A stretch of 64,000 nucleotides of DNA from an uncultured Pelagibacteraceae bacterium (GTDB taxonomy: Bacteria > Pseudomonadota > Alphaproteobacteria > Pelagibacterales > Pelagibacteraceae). The notes under the pieces were generated by a model, which was given only the letters and a program-made list of their open reading frames with translations, made no database searches and was not told the DNA's origin. The stretch is taken from NCBI GenBank assembly GCA_902628495.1, contig CACONH010000001.1:186001-250000 (forward strand), read 5' to 3'. This document shows positions 51,790-61,890 of this stretch, in pieces (position 1 is the first letter of the stretch; each line of letters begins with the position of its first letter). Position numbers and translations under genes: made by a program.

Positions 51790-52221
51790 ATGTTAAAACT
51801 TAGATTATCAATGGGCGGTACAAAAAAAAGACCAGTGTATAAGATTGTTGTAGCAGACAGCAGATTTCCAAGAGATGGAAGATTTATAGAAAAATTAGGA
51901 TATTTTAATCCACTTTTGCCAAAAGATAAAAAAGATAGAGTAGGCCTTGAATCTGAGAGAATTAAATATTGGCTAAGTCAAGGAGCAAAACCAACAACCA
52001 GAGTTGCAAGAATTTTAGGTGAAAATAAATTAATCGAAATGCCTTCGGCTGGTAATAATCCTAACAAGGCTATTCCTAAAAAAGACAGAAAAAAACAAGA
52101 AGCCGGTGCTGAAAAAAAAGAAGAGAAAAAAGCTGACGCTCCCAAAGAGGCTCCTAAAGCAGAAGAGAAAAAAGCTGACGCTCCCAAAGAGGCTCCTAAA
52201 GCAGAGGAAAATAAGAAATAA
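51790..52221 (+). CDS. rpsP: Ribosomal protein bS16 with a repetitive tail
   Basis: A 143-aa bS16. Residues 1-85 are the ribosomal core ([48 protein letters not shown]). Beyond it lies a low-complexity Lys/Glu/Ala tail that contains a perfect 14-residue tandem duplication. Start ATG follows an AAGGAG site at 51778-51783. Its stop shares one base with the trmD start, so the usual rimM gene between them is absent. Confidence 0.97.
   Translation: MLKLRLSMGGTKKRPVYKIVVADSRFPRDGRFIEKLGYFNPLLPKDKKDRVGLESERIKYWLSQGAKPTTRVARILGENKLIEMPSAGNNPNKAIPKKDRKKQEAGAEKKEEKKADAPKEAPKAEEKKADAPKEAPKAEENKK
52120..52203 (+). repeat. Perfect 42-bp tandem repeat in rpsP
   Basis: Two identical 42-base copies (52120-52161 and 52162-52203), in frame, each encoding [14 protein letters not shown]. 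Identity at every synonymous position points to a recent duplication or ongoing copy-number variation. Confidence 0.95.
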
Positions 52222-52907
52222 TGTTTCAAGTAAAAATATTTACTTTATATCCGGATTTCTTTCCAGGAATTCTAGGCAAGGGTATTTATGGAAGAGCAAT
52301 TGAAAAAAGTTTGTGGAACTTGAATGTAATCAATATTAGAGATTACGCGGATGATAAGCACAAAACAGTAGATGATACTCCATACGGAGGTGGCGAAGGT
52401 ATGGTTTTAAAGCCTGATGTAGTTGCAAAAGCACTTGATCAAAATTTAAAAAAGGATGAGAAAGTTATTTATCTTACACCTAAAGGAAAAACTTTCGATC
52501 AAAATACAGCAAAAAATTTCCTGAAAAACAAAAAAATAAATATTCTCTGTGGCCATTTTGAAGGAATTGATCAAAGAGTAATAGATTCGAGAGGTATAGA
52601 AGAAATAAGCATTGGAGATTTTGTTCTTTCAGGAGGTGAGACAGCTGCCTATGTAATTTTGGATAGTATATTGAGATTAGTGCCAGGAGTGCTTGGAAAT
52701 GAAAATTCAAATAAAGACGAAAGTTTTGAAAATGGTTTATTAGAGTATCCTCAGTATACAAAACCACAAATATGGGAAAAAATAACAGTTCCTGAGGTGC
52801 TTTTATCAGGAGATCACAGTAAAATTAAAGACTGGCGTTTGTCGCAATCAGAGGCTATAACTCGCATCCGAAGACCAGACTTATGGCAAAAATATAAGAA
52901 GAATTAA
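52221..52907 (+). CDS. trmD: tRNA (guanine-N1-)-methyltransferase
   Basis: A 228-aa TrmD that methylates G37 of tRNAs to prevent frameshifts. [46 protein letters not shown] and [15 protein letters not shown] form the trefoil-knot SAM site, and RPDLW closes the protein as expected. It starts on the last base of the rpsP stop codon and is followed closely by rplS. Confidence 0.98.
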   Translation: MFQVKIFTLYPDFFPGILGKGIYGRAIEKSLWNLNVINIRDYADDKHKTVDDTPYGGGEGMVLKPDVVAKALDQNLKKDEKVIYLTPKGKTFDQNTAKNFLKNKKINILCGHFEGIDQRVIDSRGIEEISIGDFVLSGGETAAYVILDSILRLVPGVLGNENSNKDESFENGLLEYPQYTKPQIWEKITVPEVLLSGDHSKIKDWRLSQSEAITRIRRPDLWQKYKKN

Positions 52908-52917
52908 ATTGATAAAC

Positions 52918-53448
52918 ATGCAAATGAAAAATATTGAAGAAATAAACAGAGAAAATGTAAAAAAAATCTCGGCAGAAAAAAAATTACCAGATTTCTTTCC
53001 AGGAGATATAATCAAAGTTGGTGTAAGGATTACCGAGGGTAAGAGAGAAAGAATCCAGTACTTCGAAGGTGTTTGTATTGCAAAAAAAAATAGAGATATT
53101 AACTCTTCCTTTACAGTAAGAAAAATTTCATTTGGAGAGGGAGTAGAAAGAACTTTTGCACTTTTTAGCCCAATAGTAGATACGATTAAAGTTATAAGAT
53201 CTGGAAAAGTAAGAAGAGCTAAATTATATTATTTAAGAGACAGAACAGGAAAATCAGCAAAAATCGCTGAAAAAATTAAAAAGAAAATTGGTATTGATAT
53301 AGAGACAAAGCCTGAGCAAGTCACAGAAGAAAATGTTGTTAAACAAGTTGCAAAGGACGACAAAATAGAGATTACAGAGGACAAAAAATCTGAATCTTTA
53401 AAAAAAGATGTGGAACTTAAAGAAGATAGTTCTAAAAAAGCTAAATAA
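52918..53448 (+). CDS. rplS: Ribosomal protein bL19 with a charged tail
   Basis: A bL19 of about 176 aa. The core ([65 protein letters not shown]) covers residues about 20-120; a Lys/Glu-rich tail of roughly 50 residues follows that ordinary bL19 lacks. ATG 52918 is chosen; ATG 52924 or TTG 52909 are possible. Sixteen bases separate it from leuC. Confidence 0.95.
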   Translation: MQMKNIEEINRENVKKISAEKKLPDFFPGDIIKVGVRITEGKRERIQYFEGVCIAKKNRDINSSFTVRKISFGEGVERTFALFSPIVDTIKVIRSGKVRRAKLYYLRDRTGKSAKIAEKIKKKIGIDIETKPEQVTEENVVKQVAKDDKIEITEDKKSESLKKDVELKEDSSKKAK

Positions 53449-53464
53449 AATTAAACTTTTTTAA

Positions 53465-54868
53465 ATGTCAAAAACTTTATACGATAAAATCTGGGAAGAT
53501 CATTTAGTACATCAACAAAAAGATGGTACATCTTTATTATTCGTTGATAGACACTTAATTCATGAAGTTACCAGTCCCCAGGCTTTCGAAGGTTTGAGAA
53601 ATGCCAACAGAAAAGTAAGACATCCAGAGCTTACACTAGCAGTAGCAGACCATAACGTTCCTACTACTGATAGGACAAAAGGTATTGCAGATCAGGAGTC
53701 TAAAATTCAAGTTGAGACCCTAAGTAAAAACTGTGAAGAATTTAATATTAGATTTTTTGGTATGTCAGATAAAAGACAAGGTATAGTTCATATCACTGGT
53801 CCAGAGCAAGGATTTACACAACCTGGAAATATTATTGTTTGCGGCGATAGCCACACAGCAACACACGGCGCTTTTGGTGCCTTAGCATTTGGTATAGGAA
53901 CTTCAGAAGTAGAGCATGTATTAGCTACGCAAACTCTGGTTCAAAAAAAATCAAAAAATTTAAGGATAAGTGTTAACGGTAAACTACCAATTGGTGTTAC
54001 ATCAAAAGATGTAATCTTACAAATTATTGGAAAAATTGGAACTGCTGGAGGCACTGGGTACGTAATAGAATATGCTGGTGATGTAGTTACTTCTTTAAGT
54101 GTAGAGCAAAGAATGACAATTTGCAATATGACTATAGAGGGTGGTGCAAGAGCAGGTTTGATAGCGCCAGATGAAAAAATATTTAAATATTTAGAGGGAC
54201 GTCCTATGGCTCCAAAAAATCAAAATTGGAATAAAGCTTTAGAGTATTGGCAAAATTTAAATTCAGATAAAGACGCAAAATTTGACAAAGAAGTCATGTT
54301 AGATGGAAGCGAAATCCAACCAATGGTCACTTGGGGAACTTCACCACAAGACGTTGTCACTATAGATGGCAAAATACCAAATCCTGATGAAGAAAAAGAT
54401 GAAGATAAAAAAAACTCAATTGAGAGATCTCTTAAATATATGGGTTTAAAAGCCAACACATTAATTAAAGACATTAAAATTGATAAAGTATTTATTGGTA
54501 GTTGCACTAACGGTAGAATAGAAGATTTAAGGGCTGCAGCTAAAATTTTGAAAGACAAAAAAATAGCACCTCATGTAAAAGCAATGGTTGTTCCTGGTTC
54601 TGGTTTGGTTAAAGAACAAGCAGAACAAGAGGGTTTAGATAAAATATTTTTAAATTCTGGATTTGAATGGCGAGAACCAGGATGTTCTATGTGTTTAGCT
54701 ATGAATGCTGATAAACTTAAACCTGAGGAAAGATGTGCATCAACATCTAATAGAAATTTTGAAGGAAGACAAGGTAGGGGTGGAAGAACACATTTAGTAA
54801 GCCCAGCCATGGCAGCAGCAGCAGCTATTTCAGGTAATTTTGAGGATGTGAGGAAATTTAAGAATTAA
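53465..54868 (+). CDS. leuC: 3-isopropylmalate dehydratase large subunit
   Basis: A 467-aa aconitase-family LeuC that isomerises isopropylmalate in leucine synthesis. The [4Fe-4S] cysteines are in [13 protein letters not shown] and [22 protein letters not shown] and [18 protein letters not shown] are substrate-site blocks, and [18 protein letters not shown] the C-terminal signature. leuD starts on its last base, and leuB overlaps leuD, giving a leuCDB operon embedded after ribosomal genes. Confidence 0.98.
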   Translation: MSKTLYDKIWEDHLVHQQKDGTSLLFVDRHLIHEVTSPQAFEGLRNANRKVRHPELTLAVADHNVPTTDRTKGIADQESKIQVETLSKNCEEFNIRFFGMSDKRQGIVHITGPEQGFTQPGNIIVCGDSHTATHGAFGALAFGIGTSEVEHVLATQTLVQKKSKNLRISVNGKLPIGVTSKDVILQIIGKIGTAGGTGYVIEYAGDVVTSLSVEQRMTICNMTIEGGARAGLIAPDEKIFKYLEGRPMAPKNQNWNKALEYWQNLNSDKDAKFDKEVMLDGSEIQPMVTWGTSPQDVVTIDGKIPNPDEEKDEDKKNSIERSLKYMGLKANTLIKDIKIDKVFIGSCTNGRIEDLRAAAKILKDKKIAPHVKAMVVPGSGLVKEQAEQEGLDKIFLNSGFEWREPGCSMCLAMNADKLKPEERCASTSNRNFEGRQGRGGRTHLVSPAMAAAAAISGNFEDVRKFKN

Positions 54869-55473
54869 TGAAAAAGTTTAATAAATTAAAAAGTATCCCC
54901 GCATATATTCCAATAGTTAATATTGATACGGATATGATAATTCCTAAACAATTTTTAAAAACTATTAAAAGAACTGGCTTAGGGAAAAATCTTTTTTTTG
55001 AAATGAGGTATGACGAAGAGGGAAAAGAAATTTCTGATTTTGTTTTGAATAACAAACCATACAATCAAGCAAAAATATTAATTGCTGGCAAAAACTTTGG
55101 TTGTGGTTCGTCAAGGGAACATGCCCCATGGGCACTTTTAGATTTTGGTATTACTTGTGTAATAAGTTCAAGTTATGCAGATATATTTTATAATAATTGT
55201 TTTAAGAATGGAATTTTACCAATAACAGTTAATGAAGAGTTGATTAAGCAATTATCTGAATACGCTTTAAGAAAAGAAGAAATATCAATTAATTTAGAAG
55301 ATCAAGAAATTAAATTTGGAAACAATGTACATAATTTTGAAATTGATGAATTCAAAAAAAAATGTCTTTTAGAAGGTTTAGATGATATCTCTCTTTCTTT
55401 AGCTCAGTCTTCAAAGATTTCGGCTTACGAAGAAAAAATAAAATCATCAAAGCCTTGGATCTTCAATGATTAA
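54868..55473 (+). CDS. leuD: 3-isopropylmalate dehydratase small subunit
   Basis: A 201-aa LeuD swivel domain. [18 protein letters not shown] at the start and [18 protein letters not shown] in the middle are the substrate-recognition and subunit-contact motifs. It pairs with LeuC. The leuB start lies eight bases inside its end. Confidence 0.98.
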   Translation: MKKFNKLKSIPAYIPIVNIDTDMIIPKQFLKTIKRTGLGKNLFFEMRYDEEGKEISDFVLNNKPYNQAKILIAGKNFGCGSSREHAPWALLDFGITCVISSSYADIFYNNCFKNGILPITVNEELIKQLSEYALRKEEISINLEDQEIKFGNNVHNFEIDEFKKKCLLEGLDDISLSLAQSSKISAYEEKIKSSKPWIFND

Positions 55474-56575
55474 AGTAAAAAAAAGAAAAATTTTACTTTT
55501 ACCTGGAGACGGTATTGGTCCTGAAGTAATTAACGAAGTAAAAAAAATAATTGACTGGTTTAATAAAAATAGGTCCCTTGATTTTGAAGTTGATCAAGAT
55601 TTAGTAGGCGGAGCTGCATATGACAAATTTAAAACTCCAATTACTGATGAAGTCTTTTTTAAAGCTTTAGAATGTGAGGCTGTGATTTTGGGAGCTGTTG
55701 GAGGTCCCAAGTGGGATAACCTAGAGTTTTCAAAAAAACCAGAGAGAGCATTACTTAAGTTAAGAAAAGAGCTAAAGCTTTTTGCAAATTTACGACCTGC
55801 TATTTGTTTTAAACAATTAGTCGAGGCCTCTAGTCTAAAACCTGAAATAGTTTCAGGCCTTGATATTATGATTGTAAGAGAGTTAACAGGCGGGATTTAT
55901 TTTGGTGAACCAAGAGGTATAAAACCAATCGATAATGGTGAGCGAAAAGGAATTAATACTCACACATATACATCAAAAGAAATTGAGAGAGTTGCAAAAG
56001 TTGCTTTCGAATTAGCAAAAAAGAGAAATAATAAAGTTACTTCTTGCGAAAAGTCAAATGTTATGGAAGCTGGACAATTGTGGAAAGAGGAAGTAACAGC
56101 TCTTCATAAAAAAGATTACAAAGATGTTAATTTGGAACATATGCTTGCTGACAACTGTGCCATGCAATTATTGAGAAATCCAAAACAATTCGATGTAATA
56201 GTAACTGACAATTTATTTGGAGATATTCTATCGGACGAAGCAGCAATGCTTACAGGATCATTAGGATTACTACCCTCAGCCTCACTTGGTGCAAAAGATA
56301 AAGATGGAAACTTAAGATCAATGTATGAACCTGTACATGGTTCTGCCCCAGATATTGCAGGTAAAGGCATAGCTAATCCTATTGCAACAATTTTAAGTTT
56401 TTCAATGGCTTTAAAATATTCTTTAAATTTAGATAAAGAGTCCACAGAATTAGATAATGCAGTTCAGAAAGTTTTAGATGATGGATTAAGGACAAAAGAC
56501 ATTATTTCTAAAGGAAAAAAAGAAGTTTCCACCACTATGATGGGAGATGCGATTATTGCGTGTTTGCAAAAATAA
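55466..56575 (+). CDS. leuB: 3-isopropylmalate dehydrogenase
   Basis: A 369-aa LeuB that oxidises and decarboxylates 3-isopropylmalate with NAD+. [32 protein letters not shown] with the catalytic Tyr, [17 protein letters not shown] with the metal-binding Asp residues and [19 protein letters not shown] for NAD are all present. The dmdC gene follows after 32 bases without a visible terminator, so read-through into the DMSP genes is likely. Confidence 0.98.
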   Translation: MIKVKKRKILLLPGDGIGPEVINEVKKIIDWFNKNRSLDFEVDQDLVGGAAYDKFKTPITDEVFFKALECEAVILGAVGGPKWDNLEFSKKPERALLKLRKELKLFANLRPAICFKQLVEASSLKPEIVSGLDIMIVRELTGGIYFGEPRGIKPIDNGERKGINTHTYTSKEIERVAKVAFELAKKRNNKVTSCEKSNVMEAGQLWKEEVTALHKKDYKDVNLEHMLADNCAMQLLRNPKQFDVIVTDNLFGDILSDEAAMLTGSLGLLPSASLGAKDKDGNLRSMYEPVHGSAPDIAGKGIANPIATILSFSMALKYSLNLDKESTELDNAVQKVLDDGLRTKDIISKGKKEVSTTMMGDAIIACLQK

Positions 56576-56607
56576 TTAAATTACCCTACCCTATGATTCT
56601 TTAAAAA

Positions 56608-58368
56608 ATGACAACTTATACAGCGCCAGTTGATGAGATGATGTTTCTCTTTGATAACCTCAAAGATAATAAGAGGTACAATGAAATTGAGAAATATAAA
56701 GAAATTAATTCTGAATTAGTTAAAGGAATTCTTGAAGAAGCTGCAAAAATTAATCAGGACCTTATTTTACCATTAGCTAAATCGGGAGATGAAAATCCTT
56801 GTGTATATGAAAATGGTGTTGTTAGAACACCGCCAGGTTACAAAGAAGTATATAAAAAGTTTATCGAAGATGGCTGGACCTCTCTCTCATGTGATCCTAA
56901 ATATGGGGGACAAGGGATACCAAAAACTGTTAGTACCTTTTTTGAAGAAATGCTTTCCTCGTCATGTCTTTCATTTAAACTTTATAGTGAGCTAAGCATC
57001 GGAGCTTATAACTGTATACTTACTCACGCTGAACAAAATATTAAGGACAAATTTTTACCAAAAATAGTAGAGGGAAAATGGAGTGGAACTATGTGTCTGA
57101 CTGAACCTCAATGTGGAACAGATTTAGGTTTGTTAAAAACTAAAGCTGTTTTACAAGAAGATGGCACTTATAATATTACAGGTCAAAAAATATTTATCAC
57201 ATCAGGCGATCATGATTTAACTGAAAATATTATTCATCTAGTTTTAGCAAGAATTTCTGATGCGCCTAAAGGGACAAAGGGGATTAGCTTATTTTTAGTA
57301 CCCAAATATAATGTAACTGATGATGGAAAAGTTGGCACAAGAAATGGAGTAAGCACTAATTCAATTGAAAGCAAAATGGGAATTAAAGGTTCCCCAACTT
57401 GTGTTTTAAATTTTGAAAATTCTAAAGGCATTATGATAGGACCAAAGAATAAAGGGTTAAATTCTATGTTCACGATGATGAATTTAGAAAGGATTGTTGT
57501 TGGCATACAAGGCTTAGGGATAGCTGAAACTGCTTTTCAAAATGCATTGGCATATTCAAAGGACAGGAAACAAGGCAAAGCTAATAATAGTGCTAATGGA
57601 GAAACAGATTTAATAATAAGACATGCTGATATAAGAAGAAGCCTTATGAATATGAAGTCAATCATTGAGGGACAAAGATCCTTTGCTTTTTGGCTATCAC
57701 AACAAATAGATGTAAGTTTAAGTCATGATAATAAAGAGGTAAGAGACGATGCTTCAAATATGGTAGCACTCTTAACACCTGTAATTAAATCCTTTTTTAC
57801 AGATAATGGCATGGATATAACCAATGATGCAATTCAGGTTTTTGGTGGATATGGATATACCAAGGACCAAGGTATTGAACAATTATTTAGAGACAACAGG
57901 ATTACCCCAATTTATGAAGGAACTAATTCTGTACAAGCAATAGATTTAGTCTATAGAAAAATTGCTAACGAGGGAATTTTTGAAAATTTTATTAGTGTTA
58001 TAGATAATGAAATAAAAAGTTTTGGTGATGTGAAAGATATTAATAATTTAATAAACGTTTTTGACAAATACAAAGAGATTTTAGTTTCGTTTACAAAATG
58101 GATGAGAGAAAAAATAAAAGCCAACAAAGATGATGCTAGCGCAGCATGTAATGACTATCTCAAAGTTCTTGGATATACAGCTGTTGCGTTTTCTTGGTTA
58201 AAAACAATGAAAATTAGCTATGAAAATAAAGATAAAAATAATGATTTTTATGAGGATAAAATTAATACAGGTAACTATTATTTTGAAAAGATTTTACCTA
58301 AAGCACAAACTCATTATGTCGTTGGAACGAGTGGAAGCTCAAGTACGATGAACGCCAAATTCAATTAA
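56608..58368 (+). CDS. dmdC: Methylmercaptopropionyl-CoA dehydrogenase (DmdC)
   Basis: A 586-aa acyl-CoA dehydrogenase of the long ACAD form, the length of characterised DmdC. MCLTEPQCGTDLGLLKTKA and GQKIFITSGDHD are the FAD/substrate blocks, and GGYGYTKDQGIEQLFRDNRI then PIYEGTNSVQAIDLV follow, with Glu of YEGT in its expected place. DmdC oxidises 3-methylmercaptopropionyl-CoA to methylthioacryloyl-CoA. The specific assignment rests on dmdB and dmdA in the same run; the fold alone would fit other acyl-CoA substrates. Its stop overlaps the dmdB start. Confidence 0.9.
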   Translation: MTTYTAPVDEMMFLFDNLKDNKRYNEIEKYKEINSELVKGILEEAAKINQDLILPLAKSGDENPCVYENGVVRTPPGYKEVYKKFIEDGWTSLSCDPKYGGQGIPKTVSTFFEEMLSSSCLSFKLYSELSIGAYNCILTHAEQNIKDKFLPKIVEGKWSGTMCLTEPQCGTDLGLLKTKAVLQEDGTYNITGQKIFITSGDHDLTENIIHLVLARISDAPKGTKGISLFLVPKYNVTDDGKVGTRNGVSTNSIESKMGIKGSPTCVLNFENSKGIMIGPKNKGLNSMFTMMNLERIVVGIQGLGIAETAFQNALAYSKDRKQGKANNSANGETDLIIRHADIRRSLMNMKSIIEGQRSFAFWLSQQIDVSLSHDNKEVRDDASNMVALLTPVIKSFFTDNGMDITNDAIQVFGGYGYTKDQGIEQLFRDNRITPIYEGTNSVQAIDLVYRKIANEGIFENFISVIDNEIKSFGDVKDINNLINVFDKYKEILVSFTKWMREKIKANKDDASAACNDYLKVLGYTAVAFSWLKTMKISYENKDKNNDFYEDKINTGNYYFEKILPKAQTHYVVGTSGSSSTMNAKFN

Positions 58369-59996
58369 TGAATCAATACAATAAAGACCTTGAAAAAAAT
58401 AATGCAAACTTTGTACCATTAACTCCACTAAGTTTTCTAGAAAGAGCAAAAGATATTTATCCAGAATATGAAGCCCTGATCTACGAAGATAGATCATACA
58501 CATGGGAACAAATTTATAATAGATGTATTAAATTTGCTAGTGCACTAGAAAAAATTGGTATCAAAGAGGGAGATACGGTTTCAGTAATGGCTTTTAATAC
58601 GCCTGAAATTTTTGAGGCACATTACTCCGTACCAATGACAGGGGCAGTTTTGAATACTATAAACACAAGATTAGATGCTAAAACTGTTGCTTATATTATA
58701 GATCATAGTGAGGCAAAAGTATTAATTGTTGATCGACAACTTCATTCAGTTTTAAAAAAAGCATTAGAATTATCAAAAAATAATCCTTTAATAATCGATA
58801 TACATGATAAATTTGCTGACCAAACATTGCTGAAAAAAATCGGCGAAAAAGAGTATGAAGATTTTTTAAACTCAGGTGATGAAACATTTGTTTGGAAAAG
58901 ACCAAAAGATGAATGGCAGGCAATATCTTTGAGTTATACTTCAGGCACAACTGGAAATCCTAAAGGTGTTGTGTATCATCATAGAGGCTCTTATTTAATG
59001 TCCACTGGTAGTGCAATTGCTTGGAACATGCCCAATAGATTAAATTTTTTAACAGTCGTACCCATGTTTCATTGTAATGGCTGGGGATATCCTTGGACAA
59101 TTCCAATGTTGAACGGTAGGACAATTTGCTTAAGAGCTATTGATATTAAAAAAATTTTTGAATTAATCATTAAATATAAAATTACACATTTTGGTGGTGC
59201 GCCAATAGTTTTAAATATGATAACTGGAGCATCAGAAAGTGATAGAAAGAAACTTACTCATAAAGTTTATGTACTTACAGCTGGAGCCCCACCACCAAGT
59301 ATTATTTTTAAAAAAATGGAGGCTCTTGGTTTTGAGGTAATGCATGTATATGGATTGACAGAAACATATGGTCACATTTTACAATGTGCTTGGAATGAAA
59401 ATTGGAATTCCTTTGATGAAGATAAAAAAAATGAAATAAAAGCAAGACAAGGCGTTAGATATCCTAACACAGAAGATGTAATGGTTATGGATCCTGAAAC
59501 AATGAAACCTGTGCCTAAAGATGCAAAAACTATTGGCGAGATAATGATTAAAGGTAACGTTGTGATGAAGGGTTATTTCAAAGATAAAGATGCCACCGAT
59601 AAAGCAATGTCGCATGGATGGTTTCATTCTGGGGATTTAGCTGTAGTTAATCCTGACGGGTATATAAAAATTAAAGATAGGTCTAAGGATATAATTATAT
59701 CTGGAGGAGAAAATATTTCTTCTATAGAAATAGAAAATACTTTAGCAAAACATCCATCTGTTTCCATTGCTGCAGTTGTTGCAAAACCTGACGAAAAATG
59801 GGGAGAGGTTCCTTGTGCTTTCATAGAGAAAGTTCAAGACAAAGAGGTCACAGAAAAAGAATTAATCGATTTTTGTAGAGAGACACTGGCTGGCTTTAAA
59901 ATACCTAAAAAAGTAGCCTTTTGTGAATTGCCAAAAACTTCAACAGGTAAAATTCAAAAATTTGAGCTAAGAAAAAAAGCCAAGGAACTTAATTGA
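58368..59996 (+). CDS. dmdB: 3-methylmercaptopropionate-CoA ligase (DmdB)
   Basis: A 542-aa AMP-forming acyl-CoA ligase. ISLSYTSGTTGNPKGVVYHH is the ATP loop, VMHVYGLTETYGH the adenine site, WFHSGDLAVVNPDGYIKIKDR the hinge region and PKTSTGKIQKFELR holds the catalytic Lys. DmdB activates methylmercaptopropionate, the product of DmdA, so the gene set is self-consistent. Medium-chain fatty acids would be a possible alternative substrate. It starts on the last base of dmdC and overlaps the hydrolase by four bases. Confidence 0.9.
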   Translation: MNQYNKDLEKNNANFVPLTPLSFLERAKDIYPEYEALIYEDRSYTWEQIYNRCIKFASALEKIGIKEGDTVSVMAFNTPEIFEAHYSVPMTGAVLNTINTRLDAKTVAYIIDHSEAKVLIVDRQLHSVLKKALELSKNNPLIIDIHDKFADQTLLKKIGEKEYEDFLNSGDETFVWKRPKDEWQAISLSYTSGTTGNPKGVVYHHRGSYLMSTGSAIAWNMPNRLNFLTVVPMFHCNGWGYPWTIPMLNGRTICLRAIDIKKIFELIIKYKITHFGGAPIVLNMITGASESDRKKLTHKVYVLTAGAPPPSIIFKKMEALGFEVMHVYGLTETYGHILQCAWNENWNSFDEDKKNEIKARQGVRYPNTEDVMVMDPETMKPVPKDAKTIGEIMIKGNVVMKGYFKDKDATDKAMSHGWFHSGDLAVVNPDGYIKIKDRSKDIIISGGENISSIEIENTLAKHPSVSIAAVVAKPDEKWGEVPCAFIEKVQDKEVTEKELIDFCRETLAGFKIPKKVAFCELPKTSTGKIQKFELRKKAKELN

Positions 59997-60769
59997 TACT
60001 AAAAGTAGATAGCAAGCAAGTCTTTGCCTCTGATGCCGGTAAAGACTTCGATAGAAACAAAGAAACAATTTTTTTGCTACATGGTAGTGGATTAACACAT
60101 ATTGTTTGGTCTTTAACTGAACAATATTTGTCAAATAAAGACTTTAATATTCTCTCAATTGATTTACCTGGTCATGGGAAATCAGATGGTCCATGCCTGA
60201 CAAGTATAGAAAAAATTGCTGATTGGTTAGAAGAAATTAGAAATGAAATAAAGGTTGATAAAGTATCAATAATTGGTCACTCGCAAGGATGCCTCGAGGC
60301 GATAGAATATGGTTCAAAATATAAAAATCACATTTCTAAATTAGTACTACTAGCTGGCTCTTATAAAATGCCGGTCAATCAAGACTTAATAGATTTAGCA
60401 GACTCTGGTGATAAAAAAGCTGTTCATTTGATGATGAAATGGGGTTACGAAGGATCAAAAAAATTTATCGGAGGAAACCCCGTTGAAAAAATTATTAATT
60501 CATCAAGAGAAGTCAAAGAAATTTTATCAGTGGATCTCAAAGCTTGTAATAATTATAAAAACGGTAAAGATGCCTCAACAAGTATTGAGTGTCCAACTAT
60601 GCTTATTTTTGGTGCACTAGATAAAATGGTACCAACTGAAAATGGAAAGAAATTTGCTAATTTAATAAAAAACTCAAAAACTGAGATTTTAAGTGATTGC
60701 GGGCATATGATTATGTTTGAAAAAGCTTTTGAAATGAGAGAAAAGGTAGCAGAATTTTTAAAAAAATGA
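59993..60769 (+). CDS. Alpha/beta hydrolase of the DMSP cluster
   Basis: A 258-aa alpha/beta hydrolase. [35 protein letters not shown] with nucleophile Ser97, the Asp strand [11 protein letters not shown] and [11 protein letters not shown] with the catalytic His give a complete triad. Start is TTG 59993, overlapping the dmdB stop as TTGA; no ATG fits. dmdA starts within its last bases. No crotonase-type DmdD or AcuH hydratase lies in the run, so the enzyme may take the last step (methylthioacryloyl-CoA or its thioester) or serve as a thioesterase; this is inference. Confidence 0.88.
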   Translation: MILKVDSKQVFASDAGKDFDRNKETIFLLHGSGLTHIVWSLTEQYLSNKDFNILSIDLPGHGKSDGPCLTSIEKIADWLEEIRNEIKVDKVSIIGHSQGCLEAIEYGSKYKNHISKLVLLAGSYKMPVNQDLIDLADSGDKKAVHLMMKWGYEGSKKFIGGNPVEKIINSSREVKEILSVDLKACNNYKNGKDASTSIECPTMLIFGALDKMVPTENGKKFANLIKNSKTEILSDCGHMIMFEKAFEMREKVAEFLKK

Positions 60770-61875
60770 AAAACTTTCCAATTATCAGATCAAGAAGATT
60801 AAGAAGTACTCCATACACAGATAGAATTGAGGCTCATGGTGTAAGCGGTTACACTGTCTATAATCACATGTTGCTCCCAGTTTCTTTCAAGTCAGTAGAG
60901 GCTGATTATGAACACCTTAAGAAATTTGTACAAGTTTGGGATGTAGCTGCAGAAAGACAAGTACAAATTACTGGCAAAGACTCTGCTGAACTAGTTCAAT
61001 TGATGACATGTAGAGATTTATCAAATTCAAAAGTTGGAAAGTGTTATTATGCCCCTTTAATTGATGATCAAGGAAATTTAGTAAATGATCCAATCATAAA
61101 TAAACTTGCAGATGATAAATGGTGGCTTTCAATAGCTGACTCAGATGTTATATTTTTTGCAAAAGGCTTAGCGGCTGGATACAAATTTGATGTAGAGATT
61201 ACGGAGCCAAATGTAAATATCTTGGCTGTTCAAGGACCTTTATCTGATAACCTTATGGCAAGGATATTTGGTGAGGAAATAAGACAATTAAAGTTTTTTA
61301 ATTTTAAATATTACGAATTTAAAAAAAGAAAATATTTTGTTGCTAGATCTGGTTGGTCTAAGCAAAGCGGTTTCGAGATATATGTTGAAGATGATTTAGC
61401 GGGACAAGACTTATATGATCAATTATTTGAAAACGGAAAAGAGTTCAATGTTAGAGCCGGTTGTCCTAATTTAATAGAAAGAATAGAATCGGCCTTATTA
61501 TCTTATGGAAATGATTTTGATAATAGAGATAACCCTTTTGAGGTAAATTTTGATAAATTTGTAAGTTTGGATTCCAATATAAATTTTTTGGGTAAAGATA
61601 AGTTAAAACAAATAAAACAAGATGGTATTAAAAGAAAGTTAATGGGGGTTAGAATTGACCATAATCAAATTAATATTCATTCAGAAAAAACATTATTTGA
61701 TGAAAATGACAATGTTGTTGGTCAAGTGAGATCTGCAGCCTATTCACCTAAATTCAAAAAAGTTATTGGCATTGCAATGATTAATAAACCTTATTGGGAT
61801 GCAAAACATCAGTTTAAAATTGATATTGAAGGTAAAATATTCCCAGGAACAGTTTGCGATTTACCTTTCATTTAG
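60766..61875 (+). CDS. dmdA: DMSP demethylase
   Basis: A 369-aa GcvT-fold enzyme that moves a methyl group from dimethylsulfoniopropionate to tetrahydrofolate, giving methylmercaptopropionate. The length equals the characterised Pelagibacter DmdA, and blocks such as [69 protein letters not shown] and the terminal VCDLPFI agree with it from memory. Ordinary aminomethyltransferases differ in these blocks. It closes the dmdC-dmdB-hydrolase-dmdA unit and supplies methyl-THF to one-carbon metabolism. asd follows after 15 bases. Confidence 0.95.
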   Translation: MKNFPIIRSRRLRSTPYTDRIEAHGVSGYTVYNHMLLPVSFKSVEADYEHLKKFVQVWDVAAERQVQITGKDSAELVQLMTCRDLSNSKVGKCYYAPLIDDQGNLVNDPIINKLADDKWWLSIADSDVIFFAKGLAAGYKFDVEITEPNVNILAVQGPLSDNLMARIFGEEIRQLKFFNFKYYEFKKRKYFVARSGWSKQSGFEIYVEDDLAGQDLYDQLFENGKEFNVRAGCPNLIERIESALLSYGNDFDNRDNPFEVNFDKFVSLDSNINFLGKDKLKQIKQDGIKRKLMGVRIDHNQINIHSEKTLFDENDNVVGQVRSAAYSPKFKKVIGIAMINKPYWDAKHQFKIDIEGKIFPGTVCDLPFI

Positions 61876-61890
61876 TATAAGTTAATCAAC

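Noticed and set aside
51978-52229. Minus-strand open frame opposite rpsP
   Set aside because: A low-complexity shadow of the Lys/Glu/Ala repeat tail; no homology features and the plus frame is clearly rpsP.
58368-59996. Second acetyl-CoA synthetase
   Set aside because: The AMP-binding gene is shorter, lacks the Acs-specific blocks and is coupled to dmdC and dmdA, which fits DmdB better.
60766-61875. Glycine-cleavage aminomethyltransferase (gcvT)
   Set aside because: The sequence blocks and length match DmdA, there is no gcvH or gcvP nearby, and the neighbours are dmdB/dmdC.
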